Shown: in pieces, positions 25,600 through 34,500 of the stretch
Layout of the letters: each line of letters opens with the position of its first letter
How positions within the stretch are numbered: the first letter of the stretch is position 1
Source: Candidatus Siliceabacter maunaloa
GTDB lineage: Bacteria; Actinomycetota; Thermoleophilia; Solirubrobacterales; Solirubrobacteraceae
Direction of reading: 5' to 3'
NCBI GenBank assembly: GCA_024330185.1
Contig: JANDLV010000017.1
Coordinates: 1 to 64,000 of the forward strand
DNA: 64,000 bases
Program-made: the position numbers and the translations under genes
Notes under the pieces: generated by a model
The model's input: the letters and a program-made list of their open reading frames with translations, nothing else
Database searches by the model: none
Told to the model about the DNA's origin: nothing

Positions 25600-25890
25600 T
25601 CACGACGGGCGTGGCTCGACCAGCTTGCGATGCGTTAGGTGCTCGACCTCGTCGGCCGCAGCATGGTCGATCCCGAGGTCGCCGGAACGCACCCAGTCGG
25701 CGAAGCGGCTGCGCCCAGCGCACGCGTCCTCACGAGCGACTCTCAGCTCGCCGGTCTTCTGCCTCGCACCTCGGATCACGAGATCCGGCAGGTCGAAGCC
25801 GTCGTGCCCGGACTCGTGGCGCAACTCGTCGAGCGCGCTCTTCACGGGCGGGGTCTCGGTGAGAGAGTGGCGTCGGCGATTCGTAGGCAC
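25600..25890 (-). CDS. antitoxin-like small protein without visible toxin
   Basis: 96 residues. NRRRHSLTETPPVKSALDELRHESG, then DLPDLVIRGARQKTGEL resembles N-termini of antitoxins that guard PIN toxins (RHSxTETxxVxxALD). A TAGGAT box (25897-25902, minus) 6 bases before the GTG gives a leaderless transcript. No toxin gene follows on this strand: glmM converges 18 bases downstream. Either it is a solitary antitoxin left after toxin loss, or the resemblance is accidental. Confidence 0.5.
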   Translation of the reverse strand: MPTNRRRHSLTETPPVKSALDELRHESGHDGFDLPDLVIRGARQKTGELRVAREDACAGRSRFADWVRSGDLGIDHAAADEVEHLTHRKLVEPRPS

Positions 25891-25896
25891 CCGGTC

Positions 25897-26008
25897 ATCC
25901 TAATAAACACCGTACAAACCGCTTGGATCGCCATCTGCGCTTGGACAAGCTACGTCTGCGTGACGTGGCCTGACCGTTATTGCACCAGACAAGGCTCCGC
26001 GGTACCGT
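25897..26008. promoter_or_regulatory. divergent promoter region of antitoxin-like gene and hicBA
   Basis: Minus-10 boxes TAGGAT (minus, 25897-25902) and TACCGT (plus, 26003-26008) bracket a stretch that is AT-rich for this genome, with AATAAAC and GTACAAACCG (25912-25921). The same 10 bases GTACAAACCG recur in the promoter region of the rhodanese gene at 59408-59417. Confidence 0.45.
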
Positions 26009-26015
26009 GGCGTCA

Positions 26016-26246
26016 GTGAGCGAGACACTGAGCCTCACGATCGTCTACGAGGACGCTGGCGACGGATGGGTGCTCGCCCGCGTTCCCCAGGTGCGCGGGG
26101 CGATCAGCCAGGGCGAGACACGCGTAGAGGCGCGCGACAACGTGATCGACGCTCTGCGCGAGCTCCTGGCCGTGAGATTCGGCGCGCCGCCCGTCACCCA
26201 CGAGAACGGCGACAGCGACTCGCTCCGAATCACCATCGCGGCGTGA
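26016..26246 (+). CDS. hicB: HicB-type antitoxin
   Basis: 76 residues from the GTG 7 bases behind TACCGT. SLTIVYEDAGDGWVLARVPQVRGAISQGETRVEARDNVIDALREL is the partial RNase H-like HicB fold (E-x-GW-x-A-x-V-P-x-x-G-x-x-x-x-G-x-T-x-x-EA). It lacks an obvious C-terminal DNA-binding domain and is therefore of the short kind. The stop overlaps the hicA start (GTGA). Antitoxin-first order is a common HicBA layout. Confidence 0.85.
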   Translation: MSETLSLTIVYEDAGDGWVLARVPQVRGAISQGETRVEARDNVIDALRELLAVRFGAPPVTHENGDSDSLRITIAA

Positions 26247-26443
26247 AGCGCCGTGATCTCGAGCGCCATATGCGCGCTCATGGCGCCCAGCCGTTGCGCG
26301 AAGGCTCCCGTCACGCGATCTGGGCGGTTGGCGGGTCCTCCTCGGAAAGGATCGCGGCGGTTCCTCGGCATCGCGAGATCAAGCAGGGGACGGTTCGCGC
26401 GATCTGCGCGGACCTGGACATCCCGCTCCCGAAGGGGCGCTGA
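26243..26443 (+). CDS. hicA: HicA-type mRNA interferase toxin
   Basis: 66 residues with the double-stranded-RNA-binding-like HicA fold: KRRDLERHMRAHGAQ, REGSRHAIW with the catalytic His, and VPRHREIKQGTVRAICADLDIP. All core residues seem intact, so the toxin is probably active and held by HicB. Confidence 0.85.
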   Translation: MKRRDLERHMRAHGAQPLREGSRHAIWAVGGSSSERIAAVPRHREIKQGTVRAICADLDIPLPKGR

Positions 26444-26469
26444 GCGGTGAGCAGCCCGGGAACGGATCG

Positions 26470-27632
26470 GTGAAGCGTAGCTCGCAGCGCGAAAAAGGCG
26501 CTCCTTGAGGCCGCCTTCGTCACCCGCATCGGTGAGGACGTGCTGACCGAGATGCTAGCTCATGTCCTAGCCACGGACAATGACGTCACGGCCAGCCTGG
26601 CCAAGAAACTCGGCCTGTCGGGCGATTGGCGCGCTGAGAGCGTGAGCACACAGGAGTTCACGCCCGCCGGGCGTGTGGACCTCACGATGTCGCTGGTAGG
26701 TGACGGTGAGCCGCACGATGTGTGGATCGAGGTCAAGGCGGGCGCCAACGAGCAGCCCAAGCAGCTCGAGCGCTACGCGGGTGAACTCGGTCTGCGCCCC
26801 GGAAGCGGAACGCTTGTCGCCCTCGCCGAGGCTGGCGACCCCATCCTGCGGGGCGCGCGGGAACACCGGCTCGCAACGCCACTTACCTGGCAGCAGGTGC
26901 TCGATCTCTGCGCCCGGGTCGCCGAGGGGCGCGACGAGCAGGGCGGCCGTGAGGGAGCGAGCCAAGTCGGGGGACGCGCCCGCCTGCCAGCGCACCTTGG
27001 CGGAGTTCTCCTGGTATCTCGAGCATCGGAGGGTCGCCGTGGACGTCGAAGCGCTGAGCGAGCAGGACGTGATCGCTGCCAGTCAAGCAGAGCGCCTGCT
27101 CATCGATGAGGGCGCGGTCCATCAACTCCTGATTGCGGCCTCCGCCCACCTCTCCGGCTTCTTGCCGGGCGAGCATTACCAGTGGCCGGACGGCCCAGGG
27201 CGCCAGCTCGCTCTCGAGCGGGGCGTCTCCTTGATCCCCGGTTCCGGAGAGGACCCGTGGCCCCTGACACACGGAGCTACGGCCGAGTTGTGGTTCAACA
27301 CGACAGGCACCAAGACTCTGGACGACGAGGCGGACATCGAGCCGGCCTTCCTCGCCGGCTTCGTGTTCGCCGAGCCGGTTACGCCGGCGGTGGTCGAGGC
27401 GTTGGGCGATGCTCCTTGGCGCGCGAGCCTCCCCGACGTTCGACTCGGACGTGAAGGTGGGTGGTTATGGATCGTTCGCATACTGACGCTCGGCAAACTG
27501 GCGCAGACGGCGGACTCGTTCTCGGGTCAGGTCGACACGATCCAGACGTGGTGCGATGAGAGTCTGAGCATCATCACCGCCGCCGGACCACCGCGCGGAT
27601 GGCCGGCGCCCGCTACCGACGGGGACCGCTGA
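26470..27632 (+). pseudogene. frameshifted PD-(D/E)XK nuclease-like gene
   Basis: Three consecutive reading frames together give one protein of about 385 residues. Frame 1 starts at GTG 26470 (KRSSQREK) and hits a stop at 26506; coding continues one base out of phase from AAAAAGG (26492-26498) as ALLEAAFVTRIGEDVLTEML, GRVDLTMSLVGDGEPHDVWIEVKAGANEQPKQLERYA, the D...ExK nuclease core; near GAGGGAG (26951-26957) it shifts again to AEFSWYLEHRRVAVDVEAL and runs to 27632. Both shifts are a single extra base in a G run. It is either a decayed nuclease or has sequencing indels. It follows hicA by 26 bases. Confidence 0.7.
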
Positions 27633-27695
27633 GCTCCGGGGGCGAGGCTTGTCCCCCCGGGCTCGGCCAGAGCCGTCTGTCGACTGCCCCACGAG

Positions 27696-27701
27696 TACCC
27701 T
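27696..27701 (+). promoter_or_regulatory. leaderless minus-10 box TACCCT of glmS
   Basis: TACCCT ends 9 bases before the ATG at 27711. No glmS ribozyme-like leader fits in the available space. Confidence 0.5.
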
Positions 27702-27710
27702 GTCGTGACC

Positions 27711-29594
27711 ATGTGCGGCATCGTCGGCTACGTCGGGCCCCGGGCGGCGCAGGAGCTGCTGCTCGAGGGGCTCCAGCGCCTGGAGTACCGCGGCTATGAC
27801 TCCGCGGGCATCTCCGTGCTCGGGGACGGGCGGATCGAGTCGGTGCGCGCCGTAGGGAACCTGGGCCGCCTGCTGGATGCCGTGGGCGCGGCCGAGCCGG
27901 CCCGCAAGGCCGTGGACGGCGGCGCGGTGGCCCTGGCCACCCTGGCACCGACCACGGGGATCGGCCACACTCGCTGGGCCACCCACGGCAAGGTCACCGA
28001 GGCCAACGCCCACCCGCACGCCGATACCGCCGATCGGGTGCACGTGGTGGTCAACGGGATCGTGGAGAACTACCTGGCTCTGAAGGAGCGCCTGGCCGCG
28101 CTGGGCGCCGGCTTCACCTCGCAGACCGACGCGGAGGTCATCGCCCACCTGGTCTCCCACCACCTCGAGGCCACCGGCGACCTGCCGGCCGCCGTGCAGG
28201 CCGCCGTCGGCGAGCTCGAGGGGCACTACGCTTTCGTGGCCATGGCGCTGGACGAGCCCGACGTGCTGGTCGGCGCCCGCAACGAGTGCCCGCTGGTCGT
28301 GGGGGTGGGCGAGGGCGAGCGCTTCTTCGCCTCGGCCATCGCCGCCTTCCTGAGCCAGACGCGCCGCGTGCAGCACATCGAGGACGGTGAGGTCGTCGTC
28401 CTGCGTCCCGACGGCGCCACCTTCCTCGACGCCGCGGGGGCCGAGATGCGCCGCGAGGTGACCGAGGTCGACTGGGACGAGGCGACGGCCGAGAAGGGCG
28501 GCTTCGAGACCTTCATGCTCAAGGAGGTCCACGAGCAGCCCGAGGCGGTGGCCGAGACGGTCGGCGACCGCACGCGGCGCGCCGATGGAGTGGACCTGAC
28601 CGAGCCGGGCGCCTTCGACGAGGCGCTGCTGGAGGGCGTGAAGCGCGTGGTGGTCGTCGCCTGCGGTACCTCCTACCACGCCGGCCTCATCGGCCGCTAC
28701 GCGATCGAGTCCTGGGCGCGTCTCTCGGTGGAGACGGACATCGCCTCGGAGTACCGCTACCGCGATCCCGTGGTCGGGGAGGGCGACCTCGTCGTGGGCA
28801 TCACCCAGTCGGGCGAGACCCGCGACACTCTGGCCGCCATGCGCGTGGCTCGCGAGCGCGGCGCGAAGGTGCTGGCCATCACCAACGTCATGGGCTCGCA
28901 GGCCACACGGGAGAGCGACGGCGTCCTCTATACCCGCGCGGGCCTCGAGATCGGCGTCGCGGCCACGAAGACCTTCGTCTGCCAGGTCGCCGTCATGTAC
29001 CTCCTCGCGCTGCGCCTGGCCGAGCTGCGCGGCACGCTGGACGCCGACCGGCGCAGCGCGCTGGTGGCCGACCTGCGGCGCATGCCCGAGCTGCTGGGCC
29101 AGACCCTGGAGGGCCTGGGGAAGGTCGCCGACGGCGTCGCGGCCCGCCACGGCGACAAGGGGTTCTTCCTCTACCTGGGCCGCCACGTGGGCCTGCCCGT
29201 GGCGCTGGAGGGCGCACTGAAGCTCAAGGAGATCTCCTACATCGCCACCGACGCCTACGCGGCGGGGGAGATGAAGCACGGCCCCATCGCGCTGCTGGAC
29301 GAATCCACGCCGGTGGTCGTCGTGGCCACCGACTCGCCGGTGCTCGAGAAGGTCGCGTCCAACATGCAGGAGGTCTCGGCCCGCGGCGCCCACGTGATCG
29401 CGGTGGCCACCGAGGGCAACGAGATGATCGCCGCCCACGCCGAGGAGCTGCTGCGCGTGCCCCGCACCGACTGGACGCTGCAGCCGCTGCTCGCGGTGGT
29501 GCCGCTGCAGATGGTGGCCTACGCCATCGCCCGCCGGCGCGGCCTCAACGTCGACCAGCCGCGCAACCTGGCCAAGACGGTCACCGTCGAGTGA
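27711..29594 (+). CDS. glmS: glutamine-fructose-6-phosphate aminotransferase (isomerising)
   Basis: Makes glucosamine 6-phosphate, the entry to UDP-GlcNAc. 627 residues beginning MCGIVGYVG, where Cys2 becomes the N-terminal nucleophile; the ATG at 27711 is thus required. Amidotransferase blocks GHTRWATHG and NGIVENY, two SIS domains (ACGTSYHAG near 318, TQSGETRDTL, SNMQEVSARGAHV) and the C-terminal RNLAKTVTVE are present. Upstream partner glmM is separated by the accessory block. acpS starts 1 base after the stop. Confidence 0.95.
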   Translation: MCGIVGYVGPRAAQELLLEGLQRLEYRGYDSAGISVLGDGRIESVRAVGNLGRLLDAVGAAEPARKAVDGGAVALATLAPTTGIGHTRWATHGKVTEANAHPHADTADRVHVVVNGIVENYLALKERLAALGAGFTSQTDAEVIAHLVSHHLEATGDLPAAVQAAVGELEGHYAFVAMALDEPDVLVGARNECPLVVGVGEGERFFASAIAAFLSQTRRVQHIEDGEVVVLRPDGATFLDAAGAEMRREVTEVDWDEATAEKGGFETFMLKEVHEQPEAVAETVGDRTRRADGVDLTEPGAFDEALLEGVKRVVVVACGTSYHAGLIGRYAIESWARLSVETDIASEYRYRDPVVGEGDLVVGITQSGETRDTLAAMRVARERGAKVLAITNVMGSQATRESDGVLYTRAGLEIGVAATKTFVCQVAVMYLLALRLAELRGTLDADRRSALVADLRRMPELLGQTLEGLGKVADGVAARHGDKGFFLYLGRHVGLPVALEGALKLKEISYIATDAYAAGEMKHGPIALLDESTPVVVVATDSPVLEKVASNMQEVSARGAHVIAVATEGNEMIAAHAEELLRVPRTDWTLQPLLAVVPLQMVAYAIARRRGLNVDQPRNLAKTVTVE

Positions 29595-29939
29595 ATGGGC
29601 GCCGTTGGCCTCGACCTGCTGGAGGTCGAGCGCCTGGAGCGCGCGCTGGCGCGGCGGCCCAAGCTGGCCGAGCGGCTGTTCACCGAGGCTGAGAGGGACT
29701 ACGCGGCCGCGCGGCCACGGCCTGTCATGCACCTGGCGGCGCGATTCTGCGCCAAGGAGGCGGTGGCCAAGGCGCTGGAGCTGCGCGCGTGGTCGTGGCA
29801 GGACATCGAGGTGCTGCGCGACGGCGGCGCGCCGCGGGTGCGCCTGCGCGGCGCGCTCGCGGGTAGGGACGTGCGCGTGCGCATCTCCCTCACCCACACC
29901 CGCGGGCTTGCCGGCGCCGTGGCCGTCATCGACGGATGA
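29595..29939 (+). CDS. acpS: holo-[acyl-carrier-protein] synthase
   Basis: Transfers phosphopantetheine from CoA to apo-ACP. 114 residues: VGLDLLEVERLERAL has the metal-binding Asp, and AARFCAKEAVAKAL the Glu/Lys signature; ISLTHTRGLAGAVAVI closes the fold. It begins just after glmS and overlaps nnr by 4 bases (ATGA), giving a glmS-acpS-nnr operon. Confidence 0.93.
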   Translation: MGAVGLDLLEVERLERALARRPKLAERLFTEAERDYAAARPRPVMHLAARFCAKEAVAKALELRAWSWQDIEVLRDGGAPRVRLRGALAGRDVRVRISLTHTRGLAGAVAVIDG

Positions 29940-31510
29940 CCGCGCTCCCGCCCTGGCTCGACCCGCTGCCCGACGCGCAGGACATGCGTGATACCGACGC
30001 CTGGGCCATCGAGCACCAGGGCATCCCGTCGCTGGAGCTCATGGAGCGCGCCGGCTGCGGCCTGGCGCGCGTCGTGGAGGAGGTGGCAGCCGACGGGCCG
30101 GTGGCCGTCGTGTGCGGCAAGGGCAACAACGGCGGCGACGGCCTGGCGGCCGGTCGGCTGCTGCGCGAGGCCGGGCGCGAGGTGCGGGTCCTGCTGCTGC
30201 CGGCTCCCGGTGAGCTGCGCGGCGACACGGCGGAGAACCTGCGCCGCCTGGGCATCGACCCGGATGGCGACCTTCCCGAGGGGGCGCTCGACGCCGCGCC
30301 CGCGGTGGAGCCCTTCAGTACGCAGCGCCTGGCCGGGGCCGCGGTGATCGTGGACGCGATCCTGGGCACGGGGACCTCGGGCGCGCCGCACGGTGTCGCG
30401 GCGCGGGCCGTCGAGGAGGTCAACGCGGCCGGGGCGCCGGTCGTGGCCGCCGACGGCCCCAGCGGCGCCGACGCCTCCACCGGCGAGGTGGAGGGCGCGG
30501 CCGTCCGCGCAACCGCCACCGCCACCTTCGCCGCCGCCAAGCCCGGCCTGTACGTGGCACCGGCCAAGGCGCTGGCCGGCCGCGTCGAGGTGATCGACAT
30601 CGGCATCCCGCACGGTGCTCCCGTCGAGCCGGCGGCCGGACTCATCACGCCGGCCGTCCTCGCCGAACTGCCCCGCCGTGATGCCCCGGGGTCCAAGTTC
30701 ACGTCTGGCCACGTGCTGGTGTGCGGCGGCTCGGCCGGATTGACCGGAGCGCCCACGCTCGCCGCGACCGCCGCCGCCCGGGCAGGCGCCGGGTACGTGA
30801 CCGTGCTGGCGCCCGCGTCGCTGAGCGCGATCTTCGAGCTCAAGCTCACCGAGGTCATGTCGCGCGGGCTGGCCGAGGAGGACGGACACCTCACGCCGCA
30901 GGCGGTGGAGGCGGTGCTCGCGGCCACGGGCGCGGGCGGCGCGCTGGCCCTGGGACCGGGCCTGGGCCGCGACGAGCGGGCGCTGGAGGTGGCCCGCGAG
31001 ATCGCCCGGCGCGCCGAGGTGGCCCTCGTCCTCGACGCCGACGGGCTCAACGCCCACGCCGGGCGCCTGGAGGACCTGGCGCTGCGCGGGGCGCCCACCG
31101 TACTGACCCCTCACGCGGGTGAGCTGGGCCGCCTGCTGGGCATCGGGAGCGACGAGGTGTCCGCTCGACGCCTGCACCACGCACGCGAGGCGGCGCGGCG
31201 CAGCGGCGCGATCGTTGTCCTCAAGGGCGATGACACCATCGTCGCCGCGCCCGACGGACCCACCGCGATCAACGCGCTCTCCGCACCCGCCCTGGCCACC
31301 GCGGGCACGGGCGACGTGCTCACCGGCGTGGTCGGGGCCTACCTGGCCAAGGACGTCGAGCCCTTCGCCGCCGCCTGCGCCGCCGTCCTCGTGCACGCCC
31401 GTGCCGGCCGGCTCGCCGCCGACGCCCACGGCCCGGAGGCCGTCATGGCCGGCGACGTGGCCCACCAGCTCGGCCATGCGCGGGCAGCTCTGGAAGGGCC
31501 CCGGCCATGA
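29936..31510 (+). CDS. nnr: bifunctional NAD(P)H-hydrate epimerase / ADP-dependent dehydratase
   Basis: Repairs hydrated NADH and NADPH. 524 residues: N-terminal YjeF_N epimerase (MRDTDAWAIEHQGIPSLELMERAG, VCGKGNNGGDGLAAGRLL at about 57-74, VVAADGPSGADASTGEVEG) and C-terminal ribokinase-like dehydratase from about 245 (FTSGHVLVCGGSAGLTGAP, LVLDADGLN, VLTPHAGELGRLLG, VLKGDDTIVA, ATAGTGDVLTGVVG). Domain order is the usual bacterial fusion. Confidence 0.94.
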   Translation: MTALPPWLDPLPDAQDMRDTDAWAIEHQGIPSLELMERAGCGLARVVEEVAADGPVAVVCGKGNNGGDGLAAGRLLREAGREVRVLLLPAPGELRGDTAENLRRLGIDPDGDLPEGALDAAPAVEPFSTQRLAGAAVIVDAILGTGTSGAPHGVAARAVEEVNAAGAPVVAADGPSGADASTGEVEGAAVRATATATFAAAKPGLYVAPAKALAGRVEVIDIGIPHGAPVEPAAGLITPAVLAELPRRDAPGSKFTSGHVLVCGGSAGLTGAPTLAATAAARAGAGYVTVLAPASLSAIFELKLTEVMSRGLAEEDGHLTPQAVEAVLAATGAGGALALGPGLGRDERALEVAREIARRAEVALVLDADGLNAHAGRLEDLALRGAPTVLTPHAGELGRLLGIGSDEVSARRLHHAREAARRSGAIVVLKGDDTIVAAPDGPTAINALSAPALATAGTGDVLTGVVGAYLAKDVEPFAAACAAVLVHARAGRLAADAHGPEAVMAGDVAHQLGHARAALEGPRP

Positions 31511-31605
31511 AGGGCGAGCCGCGTGCCCGCCAATGGCGAGGGGTCGAGCACTCCAGCATCGGGTAGCAGCGCGTCCGAGCCAACCCGAACGCGGAGGAAG
31601 TACAC

Positions 31606-31785
31606 ATGGACCGGATCGAACTGCGCCGTGCGCTTCTTGCGCTCCTGTTGAGCCTCGGGCTGGCCGCCGGGGGTCTGGGCGCCGCCGGCTGTGGAGGAGA
31701 CGAGGATGATGGCGGCGGCTCCGAGCAGCAGCAGGAGGAAGAAGGCGGTGGCGACGACGACGGTGGCGAGGAGGACGACGACTAG
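31606..31785 (+). CDS. small acidic lipoprotein
   Basis: 59 residues, below common size cut-offs. GGAGGAAG lies 5 bases before the ATG. Signal LRRALLALLLSLGLAAGGLG is followed by AAGC, a plausible lipobox with Cys near 29, and then a tail made almost entirely of Gly, Asp, Glu and Gln, ending EEDDD. Surface-anchored polyacidic tails may bind cations; the true role is unknown. It stands alone between nnr and alr. Confidence 0.65.
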   Translation: MDRIELRRALLALLLSLGLAAGGLGAAGCGGDEDDGGGSEQQQEEEGGGDDDGGEEDDD

Positions 31786-31902
31786 ACAGGGGTGAGGTGC
31801 GTGCCCTGCGAAGCGCTCCTCGCTCCCGAGCAGGCACCGTCGATCGGTGGTGATCGCATCGCACCGGGGGCCGTGGCAGACCGATCCGCCGCTGCGCCGC
31901 AG

Positions 31903-31908
31903 TAGCCT
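31903..31908 (+). promoter_or_regulatory. leaderless minus-10 box TAGCCT of alr-cca
   Basis: TAGCCT ends 7 bases before the GTG of alr and decides that start over earlier in-frame codons. Confidence 0.55.
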
Positions 31909-31915
31909 GGCGCGC

Positions 31916-33082
31916 GTGCCGCTCCGCGCCATCGCCGCCGTCAACGTCGCCGCGATCGAGCGCAACGTCGCGCGGCTCGCGCGGGAGCTGGCGCCCGGCT
32001 GCCGGGTCTGCGCCGTGGTCAAGGCCGAGGGCTACGGGCACGGTGCGGTGGCCTCCGCACGCGCAGCGCAGGCTGGGGGCGCGGGCTGGCTCGCGGTGGC
32101 CACCGCGCAGGAGGCTGTGGCACTGCGGGCGGCCGGCGTGGAGGGCCGCCTGCTCGTCATGGGCTCGCTGCTGGGGGGCGATCTCGACGCCGCCCTGGCC
32201 GCCGCCGCCGACGTCGTCGCCTGGTGCGAGGCCTTCGTCGACGCGGTCGCCGCGCGCGGCGGCGGCCGGGTCCACGTGAAGCTCGACACGGGGATGGGCC
32301 GGCTGGGCACCCGCGACCCCGAGGAGGCCACCCGCGTGGCGCAGGCTGCGGCGGTGGCGCCGGGCGTCGAGCTCGCGGGTGCGATGACCCACTTCGCGAC
32401 CGCTGACGAGCGCGAGGACACGTTCTTCGCGGCGCAGCTCGAGCGCTTCCGCGCCTGGGCGCTGCCGCTGCGCGAGCTCCACCAGGGGCTCCTGGTCCAT
32501 GCCGCCAACAGCGCGGCGATCCTGCGCGACCGTGACGCCCACCTGGACATGGTGCGTCCCGGCGTGGGCATCTACGGCCTCGACCCCTTCGGCGAGGATC
32601 CGGCGCTCCGCCAGCTCGAGCCCGCCCTGGAGCTGCGCGCCGCCGTCGCCGCTCTGCGGTCCATCGCGGCCGGGGAGAGCATCGGGTACGGGCGGCGGTT
32701 CGTCGCGAGCGAGCCGACGACCATCGCCACGCTGCCCGTCGGCTACGGCGACGGCTGGCCGCGGGCGCTGACCAACAACGCCGAGGTGCTCCTGGCCGGC
32801 GAGCGGCGCCCGCTCGTCGGCACCGTCTCGATGGACTACGTCACCGTCGACACGGGTCCCGCGCCGCGGGTCGCCGTCGGCGACGAGGCCGTACTCCTGG
32901 GCGCGCGCCGAGGCGAGCGCATCCTCGCCGAGGAGGTCGCCCGCCGAATGGAGACCATCAACTACGAGGTCACCACCTCCCTCCTGGCCCGTGTTCCCCG
33001 AGCGCACCACCGCGACGGCGAGCCGGTGAGCGAGAAGGACGCCACGCTCCTGGCGACCGAAGCGCGGAGCGGCGCGCGGTGA
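31916..33082 (+). CDS. alr: alanine racemase
   Basis: PLP enzyme making D-alanine for peptidoglycan. 388 residues from GTG 31916: VCAVVKAEGYGHGA has the PLP lysine (Lys36), HVKLDTGMGRLG and VRPGVGIYGLDP are barrel blocks, SIGYGRRF carries the catalytic Tyr of the C-terminal domain, and VGTVSMDYVTVDTG follows. The last codons overlap the start of cca (GTGA). Confidence 0.94.
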   Translation: MPLRAIAAVNVAAIERNVARLARELAPGCRVCAVVKAEGYGHGAVASARAAQAGGAGWLAVATAQEAVALRAAGVEGRLLVMGSLLGGDLDAALAAAADVVAWCEAFVDAVAARGGGRVHVKLDTGMGRLGTRDPEEATRVAQAAAVAPGVELAGAMTHFATADEREDTFFAAQLERFRAWALPLRELHQGLLVHAANSAAILRDRDAHLDMVRPGVGIYGLDPFGEDPALRQLEPALELRAAVAALRSIAAGESIGYGRRFVASEPTTIATLPVGYGDGWPRALTNNAEVLLAGERRPLVGTVSMDYVTVDTGPAPRVAVGDEAVLLGARRGERILAEEVARRMETINYEVTTSLLARVPRAHHRDGEPVSEKDATLLATEARSGAR

Positions 33083-34473
33083 GCGACCCGCTCGCGATCG
33101 CGCGCAAGGCGTTGGCCGGCGAGGAGGTCCACCTCGTCGGCGGCGCGGTGCGCGACCGGCTCCTGCGCCGGCCGCTGACCGACCTCGACCTCGTCGTGGC
33201 CGCCCCCGACGCCGCGCCGGCGGCCCGGGCACTGGGGCGCGCCGCGGGCGGGCCGGCCTTCGCGCTGTCGGACACCTGGGGCTCGTGGCGGGTCCTTGCC
33301 CAGGACCGCTCCTGGCAGGCCGACCTCACCCCGCAGCGTGGAGGCTCGCTGGAGGCCGACCTCGCGCTGCGCGACTTCACCCTCAACGCCATGGCCGAGC
33401 CCCTCGCCGGCGGCGGGCCGCCGATCGACCCCCACGGCGGGGCGGACGACCTCGCCGCCGGGCGGCTGCGCATGGTCAGCCAGCAGGCCTTCGCCGACGA
33501 CCCGCTGCGCACGGTGCGCCTCGCGCGGCTGAGCTGCGAGCTGCACCTGACCGTCGACGAGCAGACGCTGGCCGCGGCACGCCGGCACGCGGAAGGCCTC
33601 GACGGTGTGGCCGGCGAGCGTGTCTTCGCCGAGCTCAAGCGCATCGTCACCGCCGACGAGGCGCTCGCCGGGCTCGACCTCCTCGAGCGCGCCGGCGCCA
33701 CCGCCGTCGCCCTCCCCGAGCTGTGCGCGATGCACGGCGTCGAGCAGACCCGCTACCACCACCGCGACGTCCACGGCCACGTGATGGAGGTCCTCGAGCA
33801 CGCGATCGCCCTCGAACGCGACCCGGGCGCCGTGCTGGGCGAGGAGCACGCCGACGGGGTGCGCGCCCTGCTCGCCCAGCCCTTGGGCGACGAGCTGACC
33901 CGTGGCGGGGGCCTGCGCTTCGCCGCGCTGCTGCACGACGTGGCCAAGCCCGCCACCCAGACGCCGCTGCCCCGGGGCGGCCACGGGTTCCCCGGCCACG
34001 ACGAGCTCGGCGCGCGCGTGAGCCGCGACATCCTGGCGCGCCTTCGCACCGGCGAGCGCCTGCGCGCCCACGTCGCCGCGCTCGCGCGCCACCACCTGCG
34101 CACCGGCTTCCTGGTGCACGACCGGCCGCTGGAGCGCCGCGCCGTCCACGCCTACCTCGTGGCCTGCGACCCCGTCGCCGCCGACGTCACCCTGCTCAGC
34201 GTCGTCGACCGCTTGGCCACCCGCGGTCGCAAGGCGTCGGAGGCCGTCGAGCGCCATCTCGCCCTTGTGCGCGAGCTGCTGCCCGACGCCCTGCGCTGGC
34301 AGGAGCACGGTCCGCCACCGCCCCTCGTGCGCGGCGACGAGCTCGCGCGCGCCCTGAATCGCCCACCCGGCCCGTGGCTCGGCGACGCCCTCGCCGAGCT
34401 CGCCGAGGCGCAGTACGCCGGCGAGATCACCACGCGCGAGGAGGCGCTCGCCCACGTCCAGGGGGGCGAATAG
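33079..34473 (+). CDS. cca: CCA tRNA nucleotidyltransferase with HD domain
   Basis: Adds or repairs the 3' CCA of tRNA. 464 residues. Class II nucleotidyltransferase head HLVGGAVRDRLLRRPLTDLDLVV (18-40), LRDFTLNAMAEPL, RLRMVSQQAFADDPLRTVRLARL; then an HD phosphohydrolase region (HRDVHGHVMEVLEH, ALLHDVAKPATQ, FPGHDELGARVS, ARHHL), which could remove 2',3'-cyclic phosphates. A poly(A) polymerase role cannot be excluded from sequence alone. Confidence 0.9.
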   Translation: MSDPLAIARKALAGEEVHLVGGAVRDRLLRRPLTDLDLVVAAPDAAPAARALGRAAGGPAFALSDTWGSWRVLAQDRSWQADLTPQRGGSLEADLALRDFTLNAMAEPLAGGGPPIDPHGGADDLAAGRLRMVSQQAFADDPLRTVRLARLSCELHLTVDEQTLAAARRHAEGLDGVAGERVFAELKRIVTADEALAGLDLLERAGATAVALPELCAMHGVEQTRYHHRDVHGHVMEVLEHAIALERDPGAVLGEEHADGVRALLAQPLGDELTRGGGLRFAALLHDVAKPATQTPLPRGGHGFPGHDELGARVSRDILARLRTGERLRAHVAALARHHLRTGFLVHDRPLERRAVHAYLVACDPVAADVTLLSVVDRLATRGRKASEAVERHLALVRELLPDALRWQEHGPPPPLVRGDELARALNRPPGPWLGDALAELAEAQYAGEITTREEALAHVQGGE

Positions 34474-34488
34474 CTCCCGGCCCAGCCC

Positions 34489-34494
34489 TAGGCT
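34489..34494 (+). promoter_or_regulatory. leaderless minus-10 box TAGGCT
   Basis: TAGGCT ends 6 bases before the ATG of the J-domain gene at 34501, with no ribosome-binding site. Confidence 0.55.
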
Positions 34495-34500
34495 CAACCC

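Noticed and set aside
29699-33232. Very long minus-strand frame of about 1,180 codons
   Set aside because: It runs antisense to acpS, nnr and alr and has the Arg/Gly/His-rich composition of a shadow frame.
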